Below are positions 16,078 to 24,248 of a stretch of 35,667 nt of DNA, piece after piece (position 1 is the stretch's first letter; every line of letters starts with the position of its first letter). Source of the DNA: Elusimicrobia bacterium GWB2_63_22 (GTDB lineage: Bacteria; Elusimicrobiota; Elusimicrobia; Elusimicrobiales; UBA9959); assembly GCA_001799735.1 (NCBI GenBank), contig MGUA01000034.1, positions 121,227-156,893 on the forward strand, in the 5' to 3' direction. Made by a program: the position numbers and the translations under genes. The notes beneath the pieces are model-generated. The model searched no databases and had not been told where the DNA came from. It saw only the letters and a list, made by a program, of their open reading frames with translations.

Positions 16078-16770
16078 TCAGTCGGTTTTCAGGAGGGAGA
16101 TTTCGATACGCCTGTTCCTGGCTCGTCCTTCGGGCGTGACGTTATCTCCGACCGGCCGGTTATCCCCGTAGCCTATGCCTGCCAGATGCCTGGAGGAAAG
16201 CCCCTGTTCTTCCATAAAGCGCAGCACCGTATAAGCCCTGGCCATGGATAATTCCCAGTTGGAGGAGTATTTGCCGTTCCTGATAGGCAGGTTGTCGGTA
16301 TGCCCCTCAATGATCACGTCGTTCGGTATTTTCTTAAGCTCGGCGGCTATAGGCGCAAGGACCCGCCGGGCCGGTTCTTTTAATTCGGCCTTGCCGGAGG
16401 CAAAAAGCACGCCCTCGGTCAGCACCAGTTTGACTTTGCGCTCGTTGGACTGAACCTGCACAAGCTTCGCCAGCTCCTCGGTCTGCATGGATTCCTTAAG
16501 ATTGCTTTCCACCTGCGCCTCCTGCTCGCGCGCCTTGGCGCGTTCCAGGCCGGCGGAATCCGCCTTTCCCCCGAAAGCTTTCTGTATGTTGCCCAGCGAC
16601 TCCTCGTACTTGCGGCTTTTGGACTTATCGTTCTTCGCCACGGAGAACGAGAAAAGCACCAAAAAGAAGATCATGAGGTAGCTCATCAGGTCTCCGTAGG
16701 TCACGGCCCACAGAGCCCCTTTATTCAGGTGATTCTCCACATCGTCCCGTCTCTCCCGGCGCACCGTCAT
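16078..16770 (-). CDS. MotB-like stator protein with OmpA peptidoglycan-binding domain
   Basis: A 230-residue stator subunit that should anchor a proton- or sodium-driven motor to peptidoglycan. A single membrane helix at 21-43 carries Asp27 in WAVTYGDLMSYLMIFFLVLF, the ion-binding residue of MotB. A charged linker (45-105) leads to an OmpA-type domain with IIEGHTDNLPIRNG (153-166), NWELSMARAYTVLRFM, and RARNRRIEI. It is the last gene of a seven-gene operon and its ATG overlaps the stop of the coiled-coil gene. MotA is four genes upstream, separated by a FliF-FliG fusion and two coiled-coil genes rather than directly adjacent as usual. Confidence 0.93.
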   Translation of the reverse strand: MTVRRERRDDVENHLNKGALWAVTYGDLMSYLMIFFLVLFSFSVAKNDKSKSRKYEESLGNIQKAFGGKADSAGLERAKAREQEAQVESNLKESMQTEELAKLVQVQSNERKVKLVLTEGVLFASGKAELKEPARRVLAPIAAELKKIPNDVIIEGHTDNLPIRNGKYSSNWELSMARAYTVLRFMEEQGLSSRHLAGIGYGDNRPVGDNVTPEGRARNRRIEISLLKTD

Positions 16771-17696
16771 AAGTTCCCCTCCCGGCCGACGGCCGGTGCT
16801 TTTTTATCCGGCATCAGGAAAGCCAGTTCCACCCGAAAATGATTAAAGAGAGCGGTCAACTGCCCCACCTGGCGGGAAAGAGAATCCAGGTCCGAGGCCG
16901 TCTTTCCCTGCCCGGCCGAAACGGCGGCCGTCCGCTGCGACAGCCCGGTAAGAGACTTCTGCATCTCCTCAAGGCTGGGCTTAAGCGCCTGGATGGCGGC
17001 CTCACATTCGTATATCCGCTCGAACTTCCCCTCGCTGCCGCTCAATCTGGCCTCCAGATAGACGGATCTGGCCCCGGCCTCTTCCAGCTTGTCTATACGC
17101 CGCATATTCCCGCCGGAAGTCTCCAGCGCGGCCAAAGCCTTACGCCTGGTCTCCGCGAGCGCGGCGTCGAAAGCCTCCAGCCGCCGCGAGACCTCCTCCG
17201 CTACCCCCGCCTTCAATTTAAACACTTCCTCCTCAGGCAATACCGCCGTCCGGGCAGGGGGCGGCGCAGCCGCGGCATTGTGACAAGCCGCCGCCTCCGC
17301 CGCGCCAAGGCGGGAATTCAAGGAAGACAGTTCCGCCGTTATCCGGCCTGAGAGGATCTCCAACCGCGAGTTTTCCTGAAGGGCATAGGCCCTGACTTCC
17401 TCCACCTCCCTTTTTAGTCCCAAGGTCATTTTTTCCAGTTCGCGCCGGACGCTTTCGGGCGCGGCTTCGCACTTTTTAATTATGTTCTCCAACTCATTGA
17501 TCTTGGCCGTATCGGAAATGGCAGGGCCGCTGGCCGCAGCCTCTATTTTCTTTATTCTGTTTTCCAACTCCTCTATCTTTGCTCTGTCGGGAGAACCCGG
17601 AGGCGGAACCGGGGCAGGGGCAGCGGCGGCGCCCCATGCTTCTCCCGGAGGTTCAGCTGGTTTGAGAAAAGAGAAAAGGGAATCTTTGGATTTCAT
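16767..17696 (-). CDS. Proline-rich coiled-coil protein 2 of the motor operon
   Basis: A 309-residue protein with no signal peptide or membrane segment, so probably cytoplasmic. The first residues, KSKDSLFSFLKPAEPP, are followed by a Pro/Ala linker (20-38). Long heptad-like helices follow at about 39-130 and 155-295 (IEELENRIKKIEAA, INELENIIKKCEAA repeats), split by an Ala/Pro linker near 140. The N-terminal S(I/L)FS...P...EPP pattern is shared with the next protein, so the two may be paralogs or may dock to one partner. I do not recognise a family. It lies between a FliG-like rotor and MotB, which suggests a scaffold or transmission role (inference). Confidence 0.85.
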   Translation of the reverse strand: MKSKDSLFSFLKPAEPPGEAWGAAAAPAPVPPPGSPDRAKIEELENRIKKIEAAASGPAISDTAKINELENIIKKCEAAPESVRRELEKMTLGLKREVEEVRAYALQENSRLEILSGRITAELSSLNSRLGAAEAAACHNAAAAPPPARTAVLPEEEVFKLKAGVAEEVSRRLEAFDAALAETRRKALAALETSGGNMRRIDKLEEAGARSVYLEARLSGSEGKFERIYECEAAIQALKPSLEEMQKSLTGLSQRTAAVSAGQGKTASDLDSLSRQVGQLTALFNHFRVELAFLMPDKKAPAVGREGNL

Positions 17697-17697
17697 A

Positions 17698-19101
17698 TCA
17701 ATCCCCCGGGTTCAGGCGCACCGATTTCAGATTAATTTCTATCTCCGCGCGCACCCCCGCCACGGAAACGGCTTCGCGTTCCAGCGCGCCGATAAGCCCT
17801 GACGCCGCCTCAAAATTCTTCCGCACTATGGAACCGGAAACGCCCATCAGGCCGTCCAGGTTGACGGCCTCAAGGCTCCTGACCATGGTCTTCAGTCCTT
17901 TCATAACCTCCGCCAGCCGGAGTTCCAGCCGCGAGACAGCGGAGACAGAAGCCGCCATGGCGGCGGAACCGGCGGCGGACAGATGCAGCGCCTCTTTTAT
18001 GCTTGCCAACTGCCCCGCGTTCTCCGCGCGCAGCGCCTCCACCAGTTCCGCTGCGCGTTTTCCCATCCCCTTCTCCGCGTCGGCGAGCATTTCGGAGACG
18101 CGCTTTTCCAGCGCCGCCCCCCTTTCCTCCCCCCGGCGCTGCGCTTCCGAAATTTCGTCCATGTGGCAGACAAGCGTCCGGGCCAGCGAATCCAGGCGTT
18201 CGCGCGCGTCCAGCGCGGACGCGTCCAGGTGCCGCACAAAGGCGGCGCTCCCTTTTTCCACTCCCTCGGGCACGGCCGAAAGGATCTCCTGCCGGGTCTC
18301 CAGCACCCTTTCCTCCACCGCCTGTTTACCGGAGAACGCGTCTAGGCGCTGCTGGCGCAACTCCTCTCCGAACTCTTTTAACCTGGCGTCTATGCCGGCC
18401 ACCGCCTCCCTGGCCCCGGCCTCTATCCAGCCGGTGGGGGCGGGTGCGGCCTCCGCACGGGCGGAAAGGGAGACCACCGCCGCCTCCAGCGCCTTCAAGC
18501 GCCCGGCCAGCGCCGCTTCCACGGCGCGCGCGGCGCCGGCGGCAACCTCCTCCGCGGTCAAATTCGGCGCGCGCGGTCCCTCCTCTTTTTTCGCCGCCGA
18601 GGCATACACTTCCATCAGGCGTTTTTCCATCTCCTCCACGCGGCTCCAGGCCTTCTCCAGCTGGTCGTGCATCTGGCGGTCCAGCTCGGTGTATTTCTGT
18701 TGTTCGCGCACAGCTTTCAACAATTCCTCTATTTCACGCCTGGCGCCTATTTTGGACTCCTCAATATTCTTCATCTGGGCCGTGCCCATGACGAATTTTT
18801 CCTGAAACTCTTTAAGGCGGTTCTCCATCTCCGTCATTTTGGCCAGCATGGCCGGTGCCAGCGGGGACGGCGGCGGGGGCGGGGGAGGCGCCTGCTGCGC
18901 CAGTTTTTTCCCCAGCTCACCCACTATATTGCTCTCCATGAGATCAATTTTTCTGCTCAGCGCGTTAATGCGCTCCGCGTCCGGGGCCGGAGCCGGCCTG
19001 GGCGCGGGCTCGGCGGGCCGTTCCGGCTGGGCCGGCGGCTCGGAAAGCCCGGGCATTATCCCCGAGAAAATAGACCTCTTTTTGTCCTGGTTGCGTTCCA
19101 T
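17698..19101 (-). CDS. Proline-rich coiled-coil protein 1 of the motor operon
   Basis: A 467-residue protein without signal or membrane helix. It starts NQDKKRSIFSGIMPGLSEPP, then has two proline-rich linkers (about 20-42 and a run of prolines near 72-80). Several coiled-coil segments follow, with clear heptads such as MLAKMTEMENRLKEFQEKF and WSRVEEMEKRLMEVYA, and an alanine-rich helical C-terminal half. The start resembles coiled-coil protein 2. GGAGGGAG precedes the ATG, ten bases after the FliF-FliG stop. No family is recognised. Position and composition suggest a cytoplasmic scaffold linked to the FliG-like domain, comparable in idea to helical tether proteins of gliding machines, but this is inference. 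Confidence 0.87.
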   Translation of the reverse strand: MERNQDKKRSIFSGIMPGLSEPPAQPERPAEPAPRPAPAPDAERINALSRKIDLMESNIVGELGKKLAQQAPPPPPPPSPLAPAMLAKMTEMENRLKEFQEKFVMGTAQMKNIEESKIGARREIEELLKAVREQQKYTELDRQMHDQLEKAWSRVEEMEKRLMEVYASAAKKEEGPRAPNLTAEEVAAGAARAVEAALAGRLKALEAAVVSLSARAEAAPAPTGWIEAGAREAVAGIDARLKEFGEELRQQRLDAFSGKQAVEERVLETRQEILSAVPEGVEKGSAAFVRHLDASALDARERLDSLARTLVCHMDEISEAQRRGEERGAALEKRVSEMLADAEKGMGKRAAELVEALRAENAGQLASIKEALHLSAAGSAAMAASVSAVSRLELRLAEVMKGLKTMVRSLEAVNLDGLMGVSGSIVRKNFEAASGLIGALEREAVSVAGVRAEIEINLKSVRLNPGD

Positions 19102-19110
19102 ACTCCCTCC

Positions 19111-20649
19111 TTAGGCCGCGGCCTGCCCTTCCGCCCCTATCAAGGGCTGCCCGCCAACGGCAGGGTTGGCTATCCTGCCGTCCCTTATCATCGTCTCCGC
19201 GGCACCCATGATGCGCTCCACGGCCTGCTCCGTCCTCTCCTGCGAGGGAACGCCGTAACTAATGCTCTGCTCTATCATCTGCCAGGTCTTTTCCGCCATC
19301 TGGGTTTTCAGCTTGTCCCGCGCTTCAGCCGGCAGTTCCAACATGGCCGCGGCCCATTCCTCCACGTTTACCGCGCCGGCCATCAGCGAGAGTTCCCTGT
19401 CGCTGAACAGCGCCAGGTCCTCGGGCATTAAGATCTGCCGGCGCATCTCGGCCGCCAGTTCCGGCTGCTTTTTGCGAATTTCCTCCATTACCACCCTCTT
19501 GCCGCGCAGGCTCATGCCGCCTATAGCCTCAAGCGTGCCGTCTATCCCCCCTGTGGCGCCGCTAAGGCGCCGCTCCAGCTCGTCCTTGAGCGTAGCTATG
19601 ATCTCCGGTTCCACAAAGCGGACCTTGGCCATATTGATCAGCACCTCGGAGGAAAACTGCGGCGGCAGCTTCTCAAGGAAATCCTGGCGGACCTCCCTGG
19701 ACAGATGCGCCGCAACCAGTGCCACGTTGGCGGGCTCCTCCCCGGCCATCATGTTCACCAGGAAAGGCACCTGCTCGCGGCTGATCTCAAAGCGCAGCGC
19801 GTCCCGGCTCCCCGCCTCCTGATCCTTGGACAAAGCGGCCAGCAGCGGCCTCTCCGCGGCGCCTAAGGCCGGCGACCCCGCTTCAGCTCCGGGCTCGGTT
19901 CCCTTGCCCAGTTCCATGGTTATCTGGTGGTTCTGCTGCACTTTGGCCATTGTGCTCATGGCGCCGGCGAGCTTGAGGAAACCCACCGCCACCACGCCCA
20001 TGGCTATTATCGCCATGAGCGCCAGCATGATGTATTTCAGCCCCTCGGGCGTATACCAGACCGTGCGCCAGAACGGGGCGAACTGCGTCTTTATCACGGA
20101 TAACTGGTCCCCCCTTGCGGGGTCCAGGGAAAGCATTTCCGACACCACACGCCGCACGTTCTCGGCCTCGCCAGCCGGCAGTTCACGGTTCACTATAACG
20201 CTTACCGTCATCTTTTTAACAAAAGCCGCCGGGTAGATGGTCTGCCTGTTATAGGTCTTGTTCTCCGGCGCGGCGGCCGGGCCCTCCGGGGACGGGAAAC
20301 CCGGCAACAGGTAGCCCTCTCCGGTTTCCGGCTCGGCGCCGGTCTGCCATTTAAACAGCCCCCCGCCGGAACCGTTCTTTACCGGTTCCCCTTTCATCTC
20401 CAGTTTCTCCATACGGTTAAAATCCATCAAGATCTCCACCACTACCTTGGCCTGGTTGGGGCCCAGCAGCCGCAGCAGCACCTCGTCAACCTTCTGTTCA
20501 AGGCCCCTTTCGTACCGCGCCTTATCCTCGAAAGGCAGGGACTGCGCGTGGGAGGCGCCGGGCCGGGCCGCGGCCGTAAGCAGGCCGGCCAGGCAAAGCG
20601 CGATAATTTTAAGCGGGCTTGCCGTCAGGGTTATATTCACGTTAGACAT
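19111..20649 (-). CDS. Natural FliF(C-terminal)-FliG fusion, reduced rotor protein
   Basis: A 512-residue fusion of MS-ring and switch proteins. Residues 1-37 are a signal or first membrane helix. Residues 45-195 match the C-terminal periplasmic part of FliF: RLLGPNQAKVVVEILMDFNRMEK, KMTVSVIVN, and LDPARGDQLSVI. A membrane helix (about 205-228) follows, then FliG middle domain (EEPANVALVAAHL, about 290-365) and C-terminal domain (GGIDGTLEAI, PELAAEMRRQILMPEDLALF, about 366-495). The FliF ring domains 1-2 and the FliG N-terminal domain, which normally binds FliF, are missing; covalent fusion replaces that contact. The torque-helix motif is SDRELSLMAGAV, less charged than DDR.IQ.LLREVD. I chose 20649 because GGAG precedes it; 20661 is an alternative. 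Confidence 0.92.
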   Translation of the reverse strand: MSNVNITLTASPLKIIALCLAGLLTAAARPGASHAQSLPFEDKARYERGLEQKVDEVLLRLLGPNQAKVVVEILMDFNRMEKLEMKGEPVKNGSGGGLFKWQTGAEPETGEGYLLPGFPSPEGPAAAPENKTYNRQTIYPAAFVKKMTVSVIVNRELPAGEAENVRRVVSEMLSLDPARGDQLSVIKTQFAPFWRTVWYTPEGLKYIMLALMAIIAMGVVAVGFLKLAGAMSTMAKVQQNHQITMELGKGTEPGAEAGSPALGAAERPLLAALSKDQEAGSRDALRFEISREQVPFLVNMMAGEEPANVALVAAHLSREVRQDFLEKLPPQFSSEVLINMAKVRFVEPEIIATLKDELERRLSGATGGIDGTLEAIGGMSLRGKRVVMEEIRKKQPELAAEMRRQILMPEDLALFSDRELSLMAGAVNVEEWAAAMLELPAEARDKLKTQMAEKTWQMIEQSISYGVPSQERTEQAVERIMGAAETMIRDGRIANPAVGGQPLIGAEGQAAA

Positions 20650-20667
20650 ATTAGACTCCATTTGCGC

Positions 20668-21408
20668 CTACCGGCAGAACGACTGCAGGCGGCGCTCCAC
20701 CACCATAGGCAGGCTTCCTTTCATTATTTCCAGTATCCCTTCCATAATCATGGACCTTGTATGCGTCTCCATTATGCCCCTGGCCCTTATCTTCCCGGCC
20801 ACCGGTACGCAGACCAGGTTGGAGAAAACTATGCCGTAGAAAGCGGAAGTAATGGCCATGGCCATGGCCGGCCCTACATTCTCCGGGCTGGCCAGGTCTT
20901 TAAGCACGCCGATTATCCCGATCAAGGTTCCCAACAGGCCGAACATGGGCGCCATGACGCCCATGGTCCGGTAGACGTTGGCCACCTCGTTCTTCTCATC
21001 CAGGGCCTGGTTTATCTCCTCCTCCAGCACCTGTTTAACGAACTTATAGTCGTTGTACTCCAGCGCGGCGGCCGCCGCCCTGGCCAGGAACCCGCCCGCG
21101 GCCGCCGGGTCCGCGTCCTTAAGGGCTGCCAGGCCGCGCTGCCGGCATTGTTCCGCCAGTTCCACCATCGGCCCGATCATTTTTTCCGGCCTCATCCCGT
21201 CCTCCGGAGCCAGAATGGACCGTATTTCCAGCGCCGCCTTCCGCAGATAGGCGGCCGGACTGTTTATCAGCATGGCCACGGCGGTGCCGCCCAGAACTAT
21301 CAGCACGCCATGCAGATTTATCAGCGCCGCGGTGAACTGGCCCGCGTACGCGCCGCCGGCGGCCAGGGCCGCCAGGAGCACTATCCCGCTTACCGTAGCT
21401 ACGTCCAT
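20668..21408 (-). CDS. MotA-like stator protein
   Basis: A 246-residue MotA/ExbB-superfamily ion-channel subunit of MotA type. Four membrane helices are visible (about 5-24, 31-50, 148-170, 183-205) with a large cytoplasmic loop between helices 2 and 3. MAPMFGLLGTLIGIIGVL and SNLVCVPVAGKI contain the two conserved prolines (154 and 202) that couple ion flow to movement. With MotB it should form the 5:2 stator, and the FliG-like domain next door is the natural rotor partner. GGAGGAG precedes the ATG. No FliM, FliN, rod, hook, filament or export gene is in the window. Confidence 0.93.
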   Translation of the reverse strand: MDVATVSGIVLLAALAAGGAYAGQFTAALINLHGVLIVLGGTAVAMLINSPAAYLRKAALEIRSILAPEDGMRPEKMIGPMVELAEQCRQRGLAALKDADPAAAGGFLARAAAAALEYNDYKFVKQVLEEEINQALDEKNEVANVYRTMGVMAPMFGLLGTLIGIIGVLKDLASPENVGPAMAMAITSAFYGIVFSNLVCVPVAGKIRARGIMETHTRSMIMEGILEIMKGSLPMVVERRLQSFCR

Positions 21409-21431
21409 TACTCCTCCTTCCCGCCGGCGCC

Positions 21432-22373
21432 TCAGGACAGCGCCGGAACCTTGAAATAAAACGTGGAACCTTTACCAAGCCCCGGGCTGGAAGCCCCTAT
21501 CTCGCCGTCGTGGGAGCGGACTATCTCCTGGGCTATGGATAGGCCGAGCCCCCACCCCAGCTTACGCAGTTTCTGGTCCTTCTGGTATTTGGCCTGGTAA
21601 AATTTCTCAAATATCTTCCTGGTCTCGCTGGGATGTATGCCTATCCCGGCGTCCCTTACCAATGTTGTTATGTATCTGCCTTCCCTCCGGAACGAGATCT
21701 CCACTTTTTTCCCGGACGGCGTGAATTTGATGGCATTGTTAACCAGGTTCATGAACACCTGCGAGAGCCGGAACTTATCCCCGTCCACCAGCGTCCCCGC
21801 CGGGAGCTCATAAACCAGCAGTTCGACGCCCTTTTTCTGGGCGTTGATGGCGATGCCGGGCAGCACGTCCGCGGCCATGGCATAGAATTCAAAGGTCGCC
21901 TTCTCCATTTTAAGTTTGCCGGCCTCTATCATGGCGAGGTCGGTCAGGTCGGAGATAAGATGCCCCAGTTGGTCGGTGGAACTGATAATGCTTTTCAGAT
22001 AGGCCGTTTCTTTCACCCCCCCGGTCCGCTTCGCCAGCAGTTCGCTGAAGCCCCTTATAGAGGCCAGCGGGGTGCGCACGTCGTGCACCACCATGGAGAG
22101 GAACTTGCTCTTCATCTCGTTGAGCCGCCCCAACTCCTGGTTGGAGAGCGAAAGTTTGGAGGACATGGCCTCCAGCTCCTGCTTACGCTGATACAGCTGG
22201 CCTTGCGCCAGGGCAATGCGTTCCATATAGCGCTGTATAACCATATTTGAGAAGTTCTGCCGCTGATTATAGCGGGACGACTGCACGAAACCCGACACAT
22301 GGGCCACCACCAGGAATCCCGCCGCCAACAGCAGCAGCGAGAGCGGGATAAAAGCGATGACCAGCATTTCCAT
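21432..22373 (-). CDS. Histidine kinase of the motor operon
   Basis: A 313-residue sensor kinase. One membrane helix (5-27) is followed by a long coiled linker (about 50-85), then the H-box FLSMVVHDVRTPLASIRGF with His97. ATP-binding motifs are NLVNNAIKFTP (N-box), VRDAGIGIHPSE (G1), FEKFYQ (F-box), and GWGLGLSIAQEIV (G2). There is no periplasmic sensor domain, so the input is probably at the membrane or through the helix. It lies between the PorV-like gene and motA: its GAGG ribosome site overlaps the preceding stop. A role in controlling motor activity, perhaps through the nearby CheY-like receivers, is inferred. Confidence 0.92.
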   Translation of the reverse strand: MEMLVIAFIPLSLLLLAAGFLVVAHVSGFVQSSRYNQRQNFSNMVIQRYMERIALAQGQLYQRKQELEAMSSKLSLSNQELGRLNEMKSKFLSMVVHDVRTPLASIRGFSELLAKRTGGVKETAYLKSIISSTDQLGHLISDLTDLAMIEAGKLKMEKATFEFYAMAADVLPGIAINAQKKGVELLVYELPAGTLVDGDKFRLSQVFMNLVNNAIKFTPSGKKVEISFRREGRYITTLVRDAGIGIHPSETRKIFEKFYQAKYQKDQKLRKLGWGLGLSIAQEIVRSHDGEIGASSPGLGKGSTFYFKVPALS

Positions 22374-22379
22374 AAGGCC

Positions 22380-24155
22380 TCAACGGACGGCCGGCTTGGC
22401 GTCAACAGCCTTGTCGGGCGCCGGCAGGGCCTCGGCGCTTGTCTCCGCCCAGCCCTGTTCCCGCATAAATCTCCTTATAATCTCATCCCCGGGCTTTATG
22501 GAGAGAGCCTTTTTAAAGGCTTCCTTCGCCCTCTCCTGGTCGCCCATCATGTAGTAGGAAGACCCCAGCTTGGTCCACGCCTGGTGATTCTCCCCGTCCA
22601 GCACCAGCACCTCTTCGCACTCGCGCACGGCCGCGTCGAACTGGCGCAGGTAGAAAGCCCTGCCCGCCTTCTTCAGTTTCTCCTTCAGCAGGGCCTCACG
22701 GCGCAGTATCTCGTCGCGCCTGACCGGAAGATTTACCAGCCCGCTGAGCACGGTGAGCAGCTCCTCGTACACCGGATCTCCGCGCATGTCTATGCCCAGG
22801 GCGGCATGGGCCAGCAGGAAAGACTTGAACCGCCCGCCCTCTACGTATTCCGCTATCGCCTGCGCGGCGGCGCCGGCCTGCTCGGAAGCTGCCGCCAGCA
22901 CGCCCTCGCGGCCCTGGATACTCCCCAGCCGCAACCCGCCGATTATTTCAGCCAAGCGCTTCTGTCTGCCGCCCCATGCGCCGTTCTTAAGGGCCGGTTC
23001 CAGGTTAAAGGCCTTGTTAATGTTCCCGTCAGCCGCCACGTACCTGCGGGCGGCCAGGTCTTTGCCCGCCAGCTCCAGAAAGTCCTTCGCAAAAAGTTCC
23101 AGCTTCTCGATCTTTTCTTTTGTAGCTATCAGTTTGGCTTTCTCGGCCCGCTTGGTCTTTCCATCAAGAGGCCGCCGGGCGGCCGGGGCCCCGAAGCGCA
23201 TGGAAACGCCGAACTTATGCATGGCCCCCAGCTCGCCGTACGGGGACAAGGAATAATCGATATCCACCACCGAAAGCCTGAAGCCCAGGCCGAAACGAAA
23301 CCCGGAACCTATATCCTGCCCCGTCCTGTAACCGCAGCGCACGGCCAGCAGCTGCATGGCCTCGTATTCGGCGCCCAGGGCCGCATAATAATTTTCGTCG
23401 TTGGAGATGGTCTGGTCCAGACTGATTATAAGCCGCGAATCCCCTTTGGGATAGGACTGCCAGGAGGCGCCGGCGGTAACGGACAGCGGCAGCGGGGCGG
23501 AGCGGTTGTCGAACTTAAGGCCCGGGCCTATATTCCTTATTACCAGCGCCGCGCGTAATTCGGGCGCCCGGGCCTTTTTAGCCCAGTAGCCGGACGGCCT
23601 TATGTAGTAGATCGCCCCCAGGTCCAGCGCCGCGGTGTTGGCCGAGACCCCTGCCAGCTTTTCACTTATCAGCTTAAGCCCGGCGCCGGCGCTGAGTACC
23701 GGACGCTCGATCTCGTCCTTAAGCAGCGCGCGCCCGTAGGCCGCGCCCAAAGCCAGGTCGGAGGACTCCACATTGCCGGTCGGAGTGCCGAGCGCGTCGT
23801 AGCCCCGGAACGGGGAGACGCTGAGCCTGGTAAGGCTCAGGGCCGCGGCGGAACCGTAGCGCAGCGGGTAGGCCGCGGAAAGGTACTGGTGAGTCACGTC
23901 CTCGAGGGAAGCATTGTGCGTGGCGGCGGCCTCGGCACGCTCCAGGGCGCCCAGGCCGGCAGGATTCCACCAGGGGGAGTAAGCGTCCTCGCTTACCGAG
24001 GCAAACGACTCACCCATGCCGCTGGCGCGGGGGCTGGGTGAGATCTTAAGGAAAGACGCCCCGGAATACCCCGCCTCACCGCCCGAAGCCGGGAAAGCCC
24101 ATACTGCAAGGCATAGCGCGGCAAAGCCGATCTTTATTTGTTTTTTGCGCTTCAT
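22380..24155 (-). CDS. PorV/PorQ-like outer-membrane barrel with C-terminal TPR
   Basis: A 591-residue exported protein heading the motor operon. A signal peptide covers about 1-25. Residues 30-325 read as the PorV/PorQ (UPF0164) barrel: GASFLKISPSPRASGMGESF, DAYSPWWNPAGLG, and FGVSMRFGAP at the end. In Bacteroidota PorV is a shuttle of type IX secretion. A charged helical part follows, then TPR-like repeats near 510-575 (AWTKLGSSYYMMGDQERAKEAFKKAL). The C-terminal TPR half is not part of standard PorV. ATG at 24155 has AGGTG upstream; a GTG three codons earlier is possible. It may connect the inner-membrane motor to the outer membrane (inference). Confidence 0.87.
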   Translation of the reverse strand: MKRKKQIKIGFAALCLAVWAFPASGGEAGYSGASFLKISPSPRASGMGESFASVSEDAYSPWWNPAGLGALERAEAAATHNASLEDVTHQYLSAAYPLRYGSAAALSLTRLSVSPFRGYDALGTPTGNVESSDLALGAAYGRALLKDEIERPVLSAGAGLKLISEKLAGVSANTAALDLGAIYYIRPSGYWAKKARAPELRAALVIRNIGPGLKFDNRSAPLPLSVTAGASWQSYPKGDSRLIISLDQTISNDENYYAALGAEYEAMQLLAVRCGYRTGQDIGSGFRFGLGFRLSVVDIDYSLSPYGELGAMHKFGVSMRFGAPAARRPLDGKTKRAEKAKLIATKEKIEKLELFAKDFLELAGKDLAARRYVAADGNINKAFNLEPALKNGAWGGRQKRLAEIIGGLRLGSIQGREGVLAAASEQAGAAAQAIAEYVEGGRFKSFLLAHAALGIDMRGDPVYEELLTVLSGLVNLPVRRDEILRREALLKEKLKKAGRAFYLRQFDAAVRECEEVLVLDGENHQAWTKLGSSYYMMGDQERAKEAFKKALSIKPGDEIIRRFMREQGWAETSAEALPAPDKAVDAKPAVR

Positions 24156-24176
24156 ATAGACCACACCTGTGTATAT

Positions 24177-24212
24177 AGTCTATAGCAGCCGGCGCCGCGA
24201 ATCCCGAAGAAA
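24177..24212 (-). promoter_or_regulatory. Promoter of motor operon with CTTCGGGATT element
   Basis: The minus strand reads TTTCTTCGGGATT (24200-24212), then TATAGA at 15 bases or TAGACT at 17 bases. The upstream element is the same as before the carotenoid operon and before the kinase at 26872. Confidence 0.55.
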
Positions 24213-24232
24213 TGACGAAAATCGCGGCGCCG
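24190..24232. repeat. Perfect 11-base inverted repeat around the motor promoter element
   Basis: CGGCGCCGCGA (24190-24200) pairs with TCGCGGCGCCG (24222-24232). The 21-base loop holds the CTTCGGGATT element. It lies just after the receiver operon, so it may act as a terminator-like hairpin (no T tract) or as an operator of the motor promoter. Confidence 0.7.
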
Positions 24233-24248
24233 TGGCGAGGGAGGGTGA

